Positions 39,370 through 49,420 of a stretch of DNA of 64,000 nt are shown here, in pieces (position 1 is the stretch's first letter; every line of letters begins with the position of its first letter). This stretch comes from Coriobacteriaceae bacterium. Its GTDB lineage: Bacteria > Actinomycetota > Coriobacteriia > Coriobacteriales > Coriobacteriaceae. The stretch is from positions 1 to 64,000 of the forward strand of contig SUUG01000005.1 in the NCBI GenBank assembly GCA_015062655.1. Reading direction: 5' to 3'. A program made the position numbers and the translations under genes. The notes beneath the pieces are model-generated. The model saw only the letters and a program-made list of their open reading frames with translations, had not been told where the DNA came from and made no database searches.

Positions 39370-40059
39370 ATGCCGCAGACCGACCTCAAGTGCGACCGCC
39401 GATCGCTCCGCTCGCAGCGGGCGCTCACGGACGCCTTCGCCGCCCAGCTCGCCGACGGCGAGGATCCCGCCCGCATCACCGTGGGCGACCTCACGGACCG
39501 TGCCGGCCTCACGCGCCGCACGTTCTACTCGCATTACCGTGACATCCCCGACTTCGTCAGAGCCGTCGAGGACGCGCTCATCGCCGACATCCGCGAGCTG
39601 CTCATCGGCCTCTCCGGCGCCACGCTCCCCGAGGTCTACGACAGCATCCGCGACCTCGATCCGGCGCCCGGCTCGGTCGAGCTGCTCCGCTACTTCGTCG
39701 ACAACCGCGACCTTGTCTCGGGGCTCATGGGCCCCTCCGGCGATCCGGCCTTCATCAAGCGCATCGTCGACATGGTGCGCGACGCCGTCTCGGAGCGCAT
39801 GCAGACCGGCATCTTCCCGGTGGCCCTCGGCCCCTTCTTCGACTACTACGTCTCCTACGTCGTCTCCGCGGAGACCGGCGTGGTGCAGCGCTGGCTCGAG
39901 AACGGCCTGGTGGAGAGCCCTGAGACGATGGCGCGCATCATGACCGTCATCGCCTTCGTGCGCCCGGGCGACCTCTACGGCATGCCGATCGACATCAACG
40001 TGCCGGCCTACGGGATGAAGCTCATGAGCATGAACATCGATGCGAACGAGGGGAACTGA
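39370..40059 (+). CDS. TetR/AcrR family transcriptional regulator
   Basis: RRSLRSQRALTDAFAAQLADGEDPARITVGDLTDRAGLTRRTFYSHYRDIPDFVRAVED. Confidence 0.93.
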   Translation: MPQTDLKCDRRSLRSQRALTDAFAAQLADGEDPARITVGDLTDRAGLTRRTFYSHYRDIPDFVRAVEDALIADIRELLIGLSGATLPEVYDSIRDLDPAPGSVELLRYFVDNRDLVSGLMGPSGDPAFIKRIVDMVRDAVSERMQTGIFPVALGPFFDYYVSYVVSAETGVVQRWLENGLVESPETMARIMTVIAFVRPGDLYGMPIDINVPAYGMKLMSMNIDANEGN

Positions 40060-40062
40060 CCC

Positions 40063-43000
40063 ATGAACGAGATCACGCTTGATACCATGGACGCCGCGGG
40101 CTGCTCCTGCGGCTGCGGCGGGCACGAGGACTCCACCGCCTGCGGCTGCGGCCACGACGCCCCCACCTGCGGCCACGACGCCCCCACCTGCAACCACGAC
40201 GCCCCGGCCGCCCTCGACAACGCCCCCGATGAGCCCATCGCGGACACGGCCACCGAGCCCGCGCTGTGGTTCCCCGAGCGCGCGACGGGCCGCCTGCACC
40301 TCGGCATCGACGTGGGTTCCACCACGGTGAAGCTCGCCGTGCTGAACGACGCTCACGAGATCGTCTACGCCAAGTACCAGCGCCACCACACCGACGTGCG
40401 CGCCTGCGCCCGCGACCTGTTCGTCGGCGCCCTCGACTACCTGCCTGCACGTGAGATGACCTGCGCCATCACGGGCTCGGGCGGCATGCTGCTCTCCCAG
40501 TGGCTCTCGCTCGAGTTCGTGCAGGAGGTCATCGCGAGCAAGCGCGCCGTGGAGACGATGATCCCCGAGACCGACGTCGCCATCGAGCTCGGCGGCGAGG
40601 ACGCCAAGATCATCTACTTCGACACCGGCATCGAGCAGCGCATGAACGGCACCTGCGCCGGCGGCACGGGCGCCTTCATCGACCAGATGGCCGCGCTTTT
40701 GCACACCGACGCAACGGGCCTGAACGAGCTCGCGGCCCGCGCCACGAACATCTACCCGATCGCGAGCCGCTGCGGCGTCTTCGCCAAGACCGACGTGCAG
40801 CCCCTGCTGAACGAGGGCGCCCGCCCCGAGGACGTGGCCGCGAGCATCTTCCAGGCCGTCGTCACGCAGACCATCTCGGGCCTCGCCTGCGGCCGCCCCA
40901 TCCGCGGGCACGTGGCCTTCCTGGGCGGCCCGCTCCAGTACCTCTCCGAGCTCCGCCACCGCTTCAACCTCACCCTCGAGCTCGACGAGGAGCACCGCAT
41001 CGTGCCCGACAACGCCCACCTCTTCGTGGCGTCCGGCGCGGCGATGGCGCACGAGTCCGAGAAGCTCACCACCTTCGAGGCGCTCATCGACGCCATCGAC
41101 GAGCTCGGCGACATCCAGGGCTCCGAGGTCGCGCGCCTGGAGCCGCTTTTCAAGACCGAGGAGGACCACGCCGCCTTCAAGCACCGCCACGACGCGGAGG
41201 TGGTGCCCCGCGAGGACCCGGCGACCTATGCGGACGGCCGCGTCTTCATCGGCATCGACGCCGGCTCCACCACGATGAAGGCCGCGATGGTGGGGGAGGG
41301 CGGCCAGCTGCTCCACACCTGGTACGGCAACAACAACGGCGATATCCTCGGCACGGCCAAGACGATCATGGCCGACTTCTACGCCCACATGCCCGCGGGT
41401 GCCAAGATCGGGCACGTGACCACCACCGGTTACGGCGAGGCCCTGCTCATCGAGGCCCTCAAGGCCGACTCCGGCGAGATCGAGACCGTCGCCCACCTGC
41501 GCGGGTCCAAGGCCTTCCTACCGGGTGTCGAGTTCATCCTCGACATCGGCGGCCAAGACATGAAGTGCCTGCGCGTCCGCGACGGCGTGATCGAGCACAT
41601 CATGCTGAACGAGGCTTGCTCCTCGGGCTGCGGCAGCTTCATCGAGAGCTTCGCCGTCTCCATGGACATGGACGTGCGCGCCTTCGCCGAGGCCGCGATC
41701 GGCGCCACGGCCCCGGTCGACCTCGGCAGCCGCTGCACGGTCTTCATGAACTCCCGCGTGAAGCAGGCGCAGAAGGAGGGCGCGACCGTGGGCGACATCG
41801 CCGCGGGGCTCTCCTACTCTGTCATCAAGAACGCGCTGTTCAAGGTTATCAAGCTGCGCGATCCAAAAGAGATCGGCACCAAGGTGATCGTCCAGGGCGG
41901 CACCTTCATGTCCGACGCCACGCTGCGCACCTTCGAGCTCCTGACCGGCGTTGACGCCGTGCGCCCGGACATCGCCGGCTGCATGGGCGCCTACGGGGCC
42001 GCGCTGCTCGCCCGCGACCGCGCCGGCGCCGACGGCCTCTCCTCCGTGCTGTCGGCGGCGGAGATCGCGCACCTCACCGTGCGCCAGCGCCATGCGCGCT
42101 GCGGCCTGTGCTCCAACAACTGCCAGCTCACGATCAACGACTTCGGGGCCGGCCGCCGCTTCATCACCGGCAACCGATGCGAGAAGGGCGCGGGCGGCCG
42201 CCGCCGCAAGAGCCAGGCGCCGAACCTCTTCGCGCAGAAGAACGAGCTGATCTTCGACCGTCCCGTGCTCTCGGAGGACGAGGCGATCCGCGGCACCGTG
42301 GGCATCCCGCGCGCCCTCAATATGTACGAGAACTACCCGTTCTGGCACACGTTCTTCACGCGCCTGGGCTTCCGCGTGGTGCTCTCGGACAACTCGAGCA
42401 AGAAGGTGTACGAGTCGGGCATCGAGTCCATGCCGAGCGAGTCGGTCTGCTACCCGGCGAAGCTCTCGCACGGCCACATCATGAACCTGATCGCCAAGGA
42501 CCCCGACTTCATCTTCATGCCCTGCGTGCGCTGGGAGCGCAAGGAGGACCCCACGGCGGGCAACTGCTACAACTGCCCGATCGTGATGAGCTACCCCACG
42601 GCGCTCGGCCTGAACATCGAACAGATCGTCCAGGGCGATGTCGAGTTCCTCTACCCCTTCGTGCCCTACCACGACAAGACCGAGCTCAAGCACCGCCTCT
42701 ACGAGGTGCTGGTGGAGGACCGCGCCCGCGACGCCGCCGACGGCCGCGGCCGCATGACGGGCCCCAAGCTCACGCGCTCCGAGATCAACGCGGCCGTGAA
42801 CGCCGCCTTCGAGGAGGACGCGGCCTTCCATGAGCGGATCCAGACCATGGGCGAGCAGACCATGCGCTGGATCGAGGAGCACGGCGGCCACGGCATCGTG
42901 CTCGCCGGCCGCCCCTACCACAACGACCCCGAGATCAACCACGCCCTGCCGGAGCTCATCAGCTCGTTCGGCTTCGCGGTGCTCACCGAGGACTCGGTGG

Positions 43001-44838
43001 CGCATCTCGTGAAGCCCGAGCGGCCCATCCGCGTGGTCGACCAGTGGATGTACCACTCGCGCCTCTATGCGGCCGCGCGCTTCGTGACCATGCGCGACGA
43101 CCTCGACCTGATCCAGATGAACTCCTTCGGCTGCGGGCTCGACGCCCTCACCACCGACCAGGTGCAGGAGATCCTCGAGGCCTCGGGCAAGATCTACACG
43201 GTGCTGAAGATCGACGAGGTCTCGAACCTCGGCGCGGCCCGCATCCGCATCCGCTCGCTCATGGCGGCGCTGAAGGACCAGGCGGCCGAGCGCCGCGCCG
43301 AGGCGGCCGAGCAGGGCGCGGCGTTCACGCAGGGGGAGGGCGCGCCGGTGGCGCCGTCGTCCGACGAGCCCGTGTTCGCGACGCGCAAATACGCGCTCGC
43401 GGCGCAGCGCAAGAGCAAGAGCGCGGCCTGGGAGAAGGTCCCCTTCACCGAGGAGATGAAGGAGGCGGGCTACACCATCCTCTGCCCGCAGATGGCGCCG
43501 ATCCACTTCGACCTGATCAAGGAGGTGTTCCGCGCCTCCGGCTACAACCTGGAGCTCCTGCCCTCCACCGACCGCGGGGCCGTCGAGGCGGGCCTGCGCT
43601 ATGTGAACAACGACATCTGCTACCCGTCGATCCTCGTGACCGGCCAGATCATGGAGGCCATCGAGAGCGGCCGCTACGACCTCACCAAGACGGCGGTGGT
43701 GATCTCGCAGACCGGCGGCGGCTGCCGCGCCACCAACTACATCGCGCTCATCCGCAAGGCCCTGCGCGACGCCGGCCACCCCGAGATCCCGGTGATCTCG
43801 CTGTCGGCGGTCAAGCTCGATGAGCAGAACCCCGGCTTCAAGCTGACGGTCCCCATGCTCAAGGCCGCCGTGTACTGCGTGCTCTTCGGCGACGTCATGA
43901 TGCAGATGCTCTACCGCTGCCGCCCCTACGAGGCCGAGCCGGGTGCCGCCGAGGCCCTGTTCGAGCGCTACATGGCCCGCGGCCGCGAGCTCGCGCCGCA
44001 CTTCACGCGCCGTAGCTTCACGAAGCTCGCCCGCGAGGCGATCCGCGCCTTCGACACGATGCCGCTCGTGGGCGAGGGCACGAAACCGCGCGTGGGCGTG
44101 GTCGGCGAGATCCTCGTCAAGTTCCACCCCACGGCCAACAACCACGTGGTCGATGTCATCGAGAGCGAGGGTTGCGAGGCCGTCGTGCCGGGGCTTCTGG
44201 ACTTCTTCCTGTACTCCATGAGCAACGCGAGCCTGCAAAAGGACGAGCTCGGCAGCTCGGCGGTGCAGCGCGGCGCGATGGGCGGCGTGGTGGGGCTCAT
44301 CGACTGGATGCGCAAGCCCGTCGACGAGCTCCTGGAGCGCAGCGTGCGCTTCGAGCGCCCCGAGCCGATCTCTGCCATGGCCGAGAAGGCGTCGAAGGTG
44401 CTGTCCTTGTGCAACAACATGGGCGAGGGCTGGCTGCTCACGGCCGAGATGCTCGACCTGATCGACCACGGGGCGCCGAACATCATCTGCACGCAGCCCT
44501 TCGCCTGCCTGCCCAACCACGTGGTGGGCAAGGCCGTGATCAAGCAGCTGCGGCGCATGAACCCCGAGAGCAACATCGTGGCCGTGGACTACGACCCCGG
44601 CGCGTCCGAGGCCAACCAGCTGAACCGCATCAAGCTGATGATCTCGGTGGCGAAGGAGAACATGCGGGCCGGTCGCGGGTTCAAGATGGAGAGCGCCAAG
44701 CCGCTCGCCCGCGACGAGGTGAGCGCACGGTTCCGTCCGGGGCACGGCGGCGGCTCGAGCTGCGGCGGCGGATGCGGCGCCTTCGGCGAGGACGCCGTGG
44801 ATCAGGTGGTCGAGCGCCTCGGTCGCGGCGTGCGGTAA
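40063..44838 (+). CDS. 2-hydroxyacyl-CoA dehydratase activase-like giant protein (BcrAD/BadFG ATPase domains + DUF2229-type region)
   Basis: 1591 aa; two ASKHA motifs (LHLGIDVGSTTVKLAV; VFIGIDAGSTTMKAAM), GGEDAKIIYF/GGQDMKCLRV, NGTCAGGTGAFIDQMA/NEACSSGCGSFIESFA, then RHARCGLCSNNCQLTINDFG and the long C-terminal region. Confidence 0.94.
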   Translation: MNEITLDTMDAAGCSCGCGGHEDSTACGCGHDAPTCGHDAPTCNHDAPAALDNAPDEPIADTATEPALWFPERATGRLHLGIDVGSTTVKLAVLNDAHEIVYAKYQRHHTDVRACARDLFVGALDYLPAREMTCAITGSGGMLLSQWLSLEFVQEVIASKRAVETMIPETDVAIELGGEDAKIIYFDTGIEQRMNGTCAGGTGAFIDQMAALLHTDATGLNELAARATNIYPIASRCGVFAKTDVQPLLNEGARPEDVAASIFQAVVTQTISGLACGRPIRGHVAFLGGPLQYLSELRHRFNLTLELDEEHRIVPDNAHLFVASGAAMAHESEKLTTFEALIDAIDELGDIQGSEVARLEPLFKTEEDHAAFKHRHDAEVVPREDPATYADGRVFIGIDAGSTTMKAAMVGEGGQLLHTWYGNNNGDILGTAKTIMADFYAHMPAGAKIGHVTTTGYGEALLIEALKADSGEIETVAHLRGSKAFLPGVEFILDIGGQDMKCLRVRDGVIEHIMLNEACSSGCGSFIESFAVSMDMDVRAFAEAAIGATAPVDLGSRCTVFMNSRVKQAQKEGATVGDIAAGLSYSVIKNALFKVIKLRDPKEIGTKVIVQGGTFMSDATLRTFELLTGVDAVRPDIAGCMGAYGAALLARDRAGADGLSSVLSAAEIAHLTVRQRHARCGLCSNNCQLTINDFGAGRRFITGNRCEKGAGGRRRKSQAPNLFAQKNELIFDRPVLSEDEAIRGTVGIPRALNMYENYPFWHTFFTRLGFRVVLSDNSSKKVYESGIESMPSESVCYPAKLSHGHIMNLIAKDPDFIFMPCVRWERKEDPTAGNCYNCPIVMSYPTALGLNIEQIVQGDVEFLYPFVPYHDKTELKHRLYEVLVEDRARDAADGRGRMTGPKLTRSEINAAVNAAFEEDAAFHERIQTMGEQTMRWIEEHGGHGIVLAGRPYHNDPEINHALPELISSFGFAVLTEDSVAHLVKPERPIRVVDQWMYHSRLYAAARFVTMRDDLDLIQMNSFGCGLDALTTDQVQEILEASGKIYTVLKIDEVSNLGAARIRIRSLMAALKDQAAERRAEAAEQGAAFTQGEGAPVAPSSDEPVFATRKYALAAQRKSKSAAWEKVPFTEEMKEAGYTILCPQMAPIHFDLIKEVFRASGYNLELLPSTDRGAVEAGLRYVNNDICYPSILVTGQIMEAIESGRYDLTKTAVVISQTGGGCRATNYIALIRKALRDAGHPEIPVISLSAVKLDEQNPGFKLTVPMLKAAVYCVLFGDVMMQMLYRCRPYEAEPGAAEALFERYMARGRELAPHFTRRSFTKLAREAIRAFDTMPLVGEGTKPRVGVVGEILVKFHPTANNHVVDVIESEGCEAVVPGLLDFFLYSMSNASLQKDELGSSAVQRGAMGGVVGLIDWMRKPVDELLERSVRFERPEPISAMAEKASKVLSLCNNMGEGWLLTAEMLDLIDHGAPNIICTQPFACLPNHVVGKAVIKQLRRMNPESNIVAVDYDPGASEANQLNRIKLMISVAKENMRAGRGFKMESAKPLARDEVSARFRPGHGGGSSCGGGCGAFGEDAVDQVVERLGRGVR

Positions 44839-44926
44839 GCGCGGCCGCGGGGTGGGCGGCGCGGTGAGTGCCGTGCTCTGCGCCGTGTCGTACTGCACCC
44901 CGCGACGGCCTGATGTGGTCCCAAGT

Positions 44927-44980
44927 GCGAAAAACCTCCGCTTTGCGCTGCGGTGAACGGCGCAAGCGGAGGTTTTTCGC
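44927..44980 (+). terminator. Rho-independent terminator-like hairpin after the activase gene
   Basis: gcgaaaaacctccgctttgcgc...gcgcaagcggaggtttttcgc. Confidence 0.8.
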
Positions 44981-45029
44981 GTTTCTGAGCCCCTGTTTCG
45001 GGACGGCCCGATAAGCCCCCAGGTCAGAA

Positions 45030-45110
45030 GCGTCATATTTCTTGAGCTTAGGATCCGGCCGCTCCCAACCTCAAAAAACATGACGTTTTCTGCTCCCAAG
45101 TTCGATATTT
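45030..45110. repeat. GTCAT-TTTTTTGAG-TTGGGA family modules
   Basis: gcgtcatatttcttgagcttaggatcc (F), gctcccaacctcaaaaaacatgacg (R), gctcccaagttcgatatttcgacg (R). Confidence 0.7.
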
Positions 45111-45119
45111 CGACGCGAG

Positions 45120-45292
45120 GCCAGACGGTCGCTGCCGGGGGGGGGATTTCGCAATCGGGGTCGGACGGCCGTTGCCAACAGCGGAGGAATTCCGCGATCG
45201 AGGCCAGACGGCCGTTGCCAACAGCGGAGGATTCCCGCGATCGGGGCCGGACGGCTGCTGCCGGCAGCGGAGGATCTCCGCGATCGGGACCT
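45120..45292. repeat. 43-bp tandem repeat, about 4 copies
   Basis: Unit like ccagacggccgttgccaacagcggaggattcccgcgatcgggg; first and last copies diverged. Confidence 0.85.
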
Positions 45293-45443
45293 CACAGTAC
45301 CCGCACCCTCGAAAAACACCCGCGCTTTGCGATGCCTCACACGCGCTCTGTGCCACCTCACCCGCGTCCGCCGACACGCCGCCCCGTCTCACAGGTTCCG
45401 CTCAGATGGAGGCCGTATACTTGCGCCAGCGCAATCGAGACGG

Positions 45444-46172
45444 ATGAAAGGCGAGGTGAGGGCCGTGCGCGTGCTGATCGTCGAGGACGCCCGACGCCTT
45501 GCGGACGCCATGGCCGAGGTCCTTCACGCGAACGGGTTCACTTCGGATATCGCCATGACCGCCCGCGACGCCGCCGACGCCCTCGCGCTGTGCGCCTACG
45601 ACGCGATCCTCCTTGACATCATGCTCCCCGGCCAAGATGGTCTCAGTTTCCTGACAGACCTGCGCGCTTCGCGGGATGCGACCCCGGTCATCCTCATCAC
45701 CGCCCGCGCCGCCGTCGAGGACCGGGTGCGCGGCCTCAACCTTGGTGCCGACGACTACCTGCCTAAACCCTTCCACGCTGAGGAGATGATCGCGCGTGTC
45801 CGGGCGGTGGTCCGCCGTCCTCGCACGATGGATGCTCCGGACGGCATCCGCGCACTCGGGATCGTCTTGAATCCGCTGACGCGCGAGCTCGCGCTCGAGA
45901 CGTCCGACCCCGCCGCCGGCACCCCGTCGCCGGTGACGCTGACCGCGCGTGAGTCCCAGCTCATGGAGGAGTTCATGCGCGCGCCGGGCCTCACTTTGAA
46001 AAAGGAGACCCTCGTATCTCGTATCTGGGGGCCGTTTGCCGAGGATGCCTTCAACCGGCTCGAGGTGCTGGTCCGGTCCACGCGCGCGAAACTCGCCGAT
46101 CTGAAGCTCGACGTCTCGATCGAGACGGTTCGCGGCATCGGCTACGGACTCAGAAGAGGAGGCCGGTCATGA
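45444..46172 (+). CDS. Response regulator transcription factor (OmpR family)
   Basis: VRVLIVEDARRLADAMAEVLHANGF...YDAILLDIMLPGQDGLSFLTDLR...GADDYLPKPFHAEEMIARVRAVVRR; wHTH output. Confidence 0.95.
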   Translation: MKGEVRAVRVLIVEDARRLADAMAEVLHANGFTSDIAMTARDAADALALCAYDAILLDIMLPGQDGLSFLTDLRASRDATPVILITARAAVEDRVRGLNLGADDYLPKPFHAEEMIARVRAVVRRPRTMDAPDGIRALGIVLNPLTRELALETSDPAAGTPSPVTLTARESQLMEEFMRAPGLTLKKETLVSRIWGPFAEDAFNRLEVLVRSTRAKLADLKLDVSIETVRGIGYGLRRGGRS

Positions 46173-47662
46173 ACGGTGGATGGGTGGGTCGCATGGCTGT
46201 TCGCGCGCGAAGGTTGTGGCGCCAAGGTCTTCCAAATGAACTCGTGCGGACGCGTCGACGGTTCACCCTGCTCTCGTCTGCTATCGCTCTCGCGGGTCTC
46301 GCGATCGCTCTCGCGGCCTCATTCGATTCTGTGGCAGCGCAGGCGTCGCGGGCGGACATTGATGCCCTGCAGATGCAGGACGCCCTGGTGAAGCTCGCGG
46401 ATGATGCGCCCGAGCTTCAGGTGCCCGCGCGAGACAACTACGATGCGCCCGCCACGCGGCTCAACCCCGAGCGCCTCGACGCCCTGGCGGCGCAAGGGGA
46501 CCCCACCGTCTTTCGATCCGTCTTCCATCTGGTCATATATCGAAGCGGCAGCGTGCGTCTACTCTCGGGCCACGAGCACCTCAACGAGGCGAGGGAGTTT
46601 CTCGCGGCGAGCGGTTGGGATTTCCCGGCTGATTCGTGGCATGGTGCGAGCGGCGGCGGTGAGATCTATACTGATCGGCAATGGGTGTATGGATGGGCGC
46701 CGTTGACTGAGGCCGAACTGAGGGAGATGGCGCAGGACGGCGTGATGCTCAGCGACGTGCGGGCGAGCGGCGGCGACGCCTCAGATTCTTTCGTCCCAGC
46801 GGCGCTTTACACGGTGCTCGACGCCACGCCCACCCGCGTGTTCACGCAGAGGGTCAGGCACTCGATGGCAATGACGTGGCTCATGTCCGCCGTCCCCGTG
46901 ATCATCGCCTGCCATCTGCTCGCCCGCCTCGCCATGCGGCCCGCCGCCCGCGCCTGGGAGCGCCAGAGCGCGTTCGTGACCGATGCATCCCATGAATTGA
47001 AGACCCCGCTCTCCGCGCTCTCGCTCGATGTCGATGCGTTGGCGGCGCATCCGGAGGCGACGGTGGCGAGCCAGGACCGCTGGTTGGGATACATGCGGCG
47101 CGAGATCGAGGAGATGGGTCGGTTGGTGTTCGCGCTGCTCGAGGACGCGCGGGCAGATGCCGATCTCGAGCGGATGGGGGGGAGCGCGGCGAAGGAGCCC
47201 TGCGACGCCCCCGAGGTGGCCGGCGCGGCTGTTGAGCGTGCGCGTGCCCGGTTCGGACGGGGAGCCTCCCTGTCGTGCGAGGACGGCGTCGGCCCCGTGA
47301 GCTGTTCGGACCGTGCGCTCGGCGGGATCCTGGACGAGCTGCTCGGCAACGCGGTCTCGTTCTCCGACGAGGACGATCAGGTGAGCGTGCGGGTTTGGAC
47401 GGCCGGCCGCCGCGAGGTGGCGATCTCGGTCACGAACACGGGGCCCGGCATCGCGGCGGAGGATCTGCCCCATGTGTTCGAGCGGTTCTACCAAGCGGAT
47501 GCGGCGCGCACGCGGGGCGATGACGAGCGCGCGGGCTTTGGCCTCGGGCTTGCGATCGCCCGTCGCAGAGCCCGCGCCTGCGGCGGGGATATTCGCGTCG
47601 AGAGCGTTCCCGGTGAGACGACGACCTTCACGGTGACGGTTCCTGCCGCCCGGGAGCGGTGA
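46169..47662 (+). CDS. Sensor histidine kinase
   Basis: FVTDASHELKTPLSALSLDVDAL; LDELLGNAVSFSDEDDQVSV; GFGLGLAIARRRARACGGDIRVES. Confidence 0.95.
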   Translation: MNGGWVGRMAVRARRLWRQGLPNELVRTRRRFTLLSSAIALAGLAIALAASFDSVAAQASRADIDALQMQDALVKLADDAPELQVPARDNYDAPATRLNPERLDALAAQGDPTVFRSVFHLVIYRSGSVRLLSGHEHLNEAREFLAASGWDFPADSWHGASGGGEIYTDRQWVYGWAPLTEAELREMAQDGVMLSDVRASGGDASDSFVPAALYTVLDATPTRVFTQRVRHSMAMTWLMSAVPVIIACHLLARLAMRPAARAWERQSAFVTDASHELKTPLSALSLDVDALAAHPEATVASQDRWLGYMRREIEEMGRLVFALLEDARADADLERMGGSAAKEPCDAPEVAGAAVERARARFGRGASLSCEDGVGPVSCSDRALGGILDELLGNAVSFSDEDDQVSVRVWTAGRREVAISVTNTGPGIAAEDLPHVFERFYQADAARTRGDDERAGFGLGLAIARRRARACGGDIRVESVPGETTTFTVTVPAARER

Positions 47663-47812
47663 CGCGGCGCGTCGCAGGGAGGCGGATGGGGTGTGCGGTG
47701 CCCGCCGCCTGGTCCCCGCGTTGCCGAGAAATGCTACCTGTATGCGATTGTTCCCTCGGGGTACCAGCATGTAGTACCATGACGAGCTGATCTACGATCG
47801 AAAGGAGCCCCT

Positions 47813-48091
47813 GTGGCCATCAACGAGAAGCTGCTCAAGGAAGTCCTCGAGGAGATTCGTCCCAATCTGCAGGCCGACGGCGGCGATATGACCTACCTCG
47901 GCGTCGATGACGAGGGCGTTGTCAAGCTCGAGCTGACCGGCGCCTGCGCCGGCTGCCCCATGAGCTCGCTGACCCTCGGCATGGGCATCGAGCGCATCCT
48001 CAAGGAGCACGTCCCCGGCGTCACCCGCGTCGAGGCCGTCAACGACGACGGCGCCGCCTCCGATCTGTACGACGAGTACGCGCCGTTCTAA
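47813..48091 (+). CDS. NifU-like (Fe-S scaffold) domain protein
   Basis: LLKEVLEEIRPNLQADGGDMTYLGVDDEGVVKLELTGACAGCPMSSLTLGMGIERILKEHVPGVTRVEAV; GTG start. Confidence 0.95.
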   Translation: MAINEKLLKEVLEEIRPNLQADGGDMTYLGVDDEGVVKLELTGACAGCPMSSLTLGMGIERILKEHVPGVTRVEAVNDDGAASDLYDEYAPF

Positions 48092-48110
48092 GCGGTCGGG
48101 GGCGAGACGC

Positions 48111-48539
48111 ATGAGCGGGATGGGAGAGAGGCCGGCCGATGCGGGCCAGGACGCTGAGGGGTGCCGGCGCGTCCCCGTATTCGACCCCGCCGCCTCCGAT
48201 GTCCGCGCCCGTGACGTCCGGGCATCTGACCCCCGCGGCGCGGACGGCACGATCCGGTGCTGGGCCGTCCGCGGCTGCGCGGGCCTTTGGGGGCCCACGG
48301 GCAACTACATGGAGCTCGACTGCCCTCACAACCTGCCCGACCGCTATTCTCCCTGCCCGGGCACCTGCGCCTTCACGCATTGCCAGCGTCCATGGCACGA
48401 GGAGGCCGCCAGCCTGGAGGACCTGCTCGACCCCGATGTCGACCGCCTCCAGGCCATCAAGGAGGAGTGCCGCCACTGCCTCCACTTTATCCGCCGCGGC
48501 CCCCGTGCCCGCGCGACCCAGGAGGACCCCGCATGCTGA
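48111..48539 (+). CDS. Cys-rich hypothetical protein
   Basis: C-terminal half CPHNLPDRYSPCPGTCAFTHCQRPWHEEAASLEDLLDPDVDRLQAIKEECRHCLHFIRRGPRA; overlaps the lgt start. Confidence 0.6.
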   Translation: MSGMGERPADAGQDAEGCRRVPVFDPAASDVRARDVRASDPRGADGTIRCWAVRGCAGLWGPTGNYMELDCPHNLPDRYSPCPGTCAFTHCQRPWHEEAASLEDLLDPDVDRLQAIKEECRHCLHFIRRGPRARATQEDPAC

Positions 48540-49360
48540 ACGACCTCTACCACGCCCTTGATCCGGTGGCCTTCTCCGCCGGACCCATCACCATCTATTG
48601 GTACGGGATCGCCTACATCGTCGGCGCGATCCTAACGGGCGTGATCATGTACCGGACGCAGCGCCGATGGGGCCTCGGCCTCAGCGTCGAGGACATCTGG
48701 GTCGTCGTCACCGGCGTCGTCTTCGGTCTCATCATCGGCGCGCGCCTCTTCTATGTGGTCTTTTACGGCAACGGCCTCGCGTTCTACCTGCAGAATCCGT
48801 TGGAGGTCATCGCGGTCAACCACGGCGGGATGAGCTTCCACGGCGGGCTCGTGGGCGGCGTCGTGGGCGGCGTGCTCGCGTGCCGCTCGCTCGGCATCTC
48901 GGCGTGGACCGTCGCCGACCTCGCCGTCTGCGGGGCTCCGCTTGCGCTCGCCGTGGGGCGCTTCGCCAATTTCGTCAACGGCGAGCTGTGGGGCAAGCCG
49001 ACGGACCTGCCCTGGGGCGTCGTCTTCGGCGGATCTGCGGGCGATTTCCCCCGTCACCCGAGCCAGCTCTACGAGGGACTGCTCGAAGGCATCGTGCTGT
49101 TCACGATCCTGCAGCTCATGAGCCGGCGGAAGAACCTGCCGCCGCAGGGCGCCTTCATGGGCGTCTTCGTGCTCGGCTACGGCGTCGCCCGTATTCTCGT
49201 CGAGTTCGTGCGCGTGCCCGATGCCCAACTCGGCTACCTCTTCGGCGATGTGGTGACGATGGGGCAGATCCTGAGCTTGCCGCTCGTGGTGGCGGGTGTC
49301 GCGCTCATCATCTACGCCTACCGGGCGGCGCGGCCGCAACGCGGCCGCATCGCTTCGTAG
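48533..49360 (+). CDS. lgt: Prolipoprotein diacylglyceryl transferase
   Basis: GPITIYWYGIAYIVGAI...GGMSFHGGLVGGVVGG...ALAVGRFANFVNGELWGKPTDLPWGVVF...RHPSQLYEGLLEGI. Confidence 0.96.
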   Translation: MLNDLYHALDPVAFSAGPITIYWYGIAYIVGAILTGVIMYRTQRRWGLGLSVEDIWVVVTGVVFGLIIGARLFYVVFYGNGLAFYLQNPLEVIAVNHGGMSFHGGLVGGVVGGVLACRSLGISAWTVADLAVCGAPLALAVGRFANFVNGELWGKPTDLPWGVVFGGSAGDFPRHPSQLYEGLLEGIVLFTILQLMSRRKNLPPQGAFMGVFVLGYGVARILVEFVRVPDAQLGYLFGDVVTMGQILSLPLVVAGVALIIYAYRAARPQRGRIAS

Positions 49361-49420
49361 CGCTGCGGGGCGGCCGCCGGTGCGCCCGGGATGATACCGG
49401 CGCTCATGCGCGCGGCAGGG

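Noticed and set aside
44927-44980. Treating this hairpin solely as a repeat-family element
   Set aside because: Perfect stem with flanking A/T tracts right after the activase gene supports a terminator; both readings are recorded.
41518-45099. 1193-aa minus-strand ORF (and other very long antisense ORFs such as 39256..41496, 30461..31339, 36076..37797)
   Set aside because: His/Arg/Ala-rich low-complexity shadow translations opposite well-supported genes; typical of high-GC DNA.
45120-45292. Possible CRISPR array at the 43-bp repeats
   Set aside because: Tandem units have no unique spacers; this is a minisatellite.
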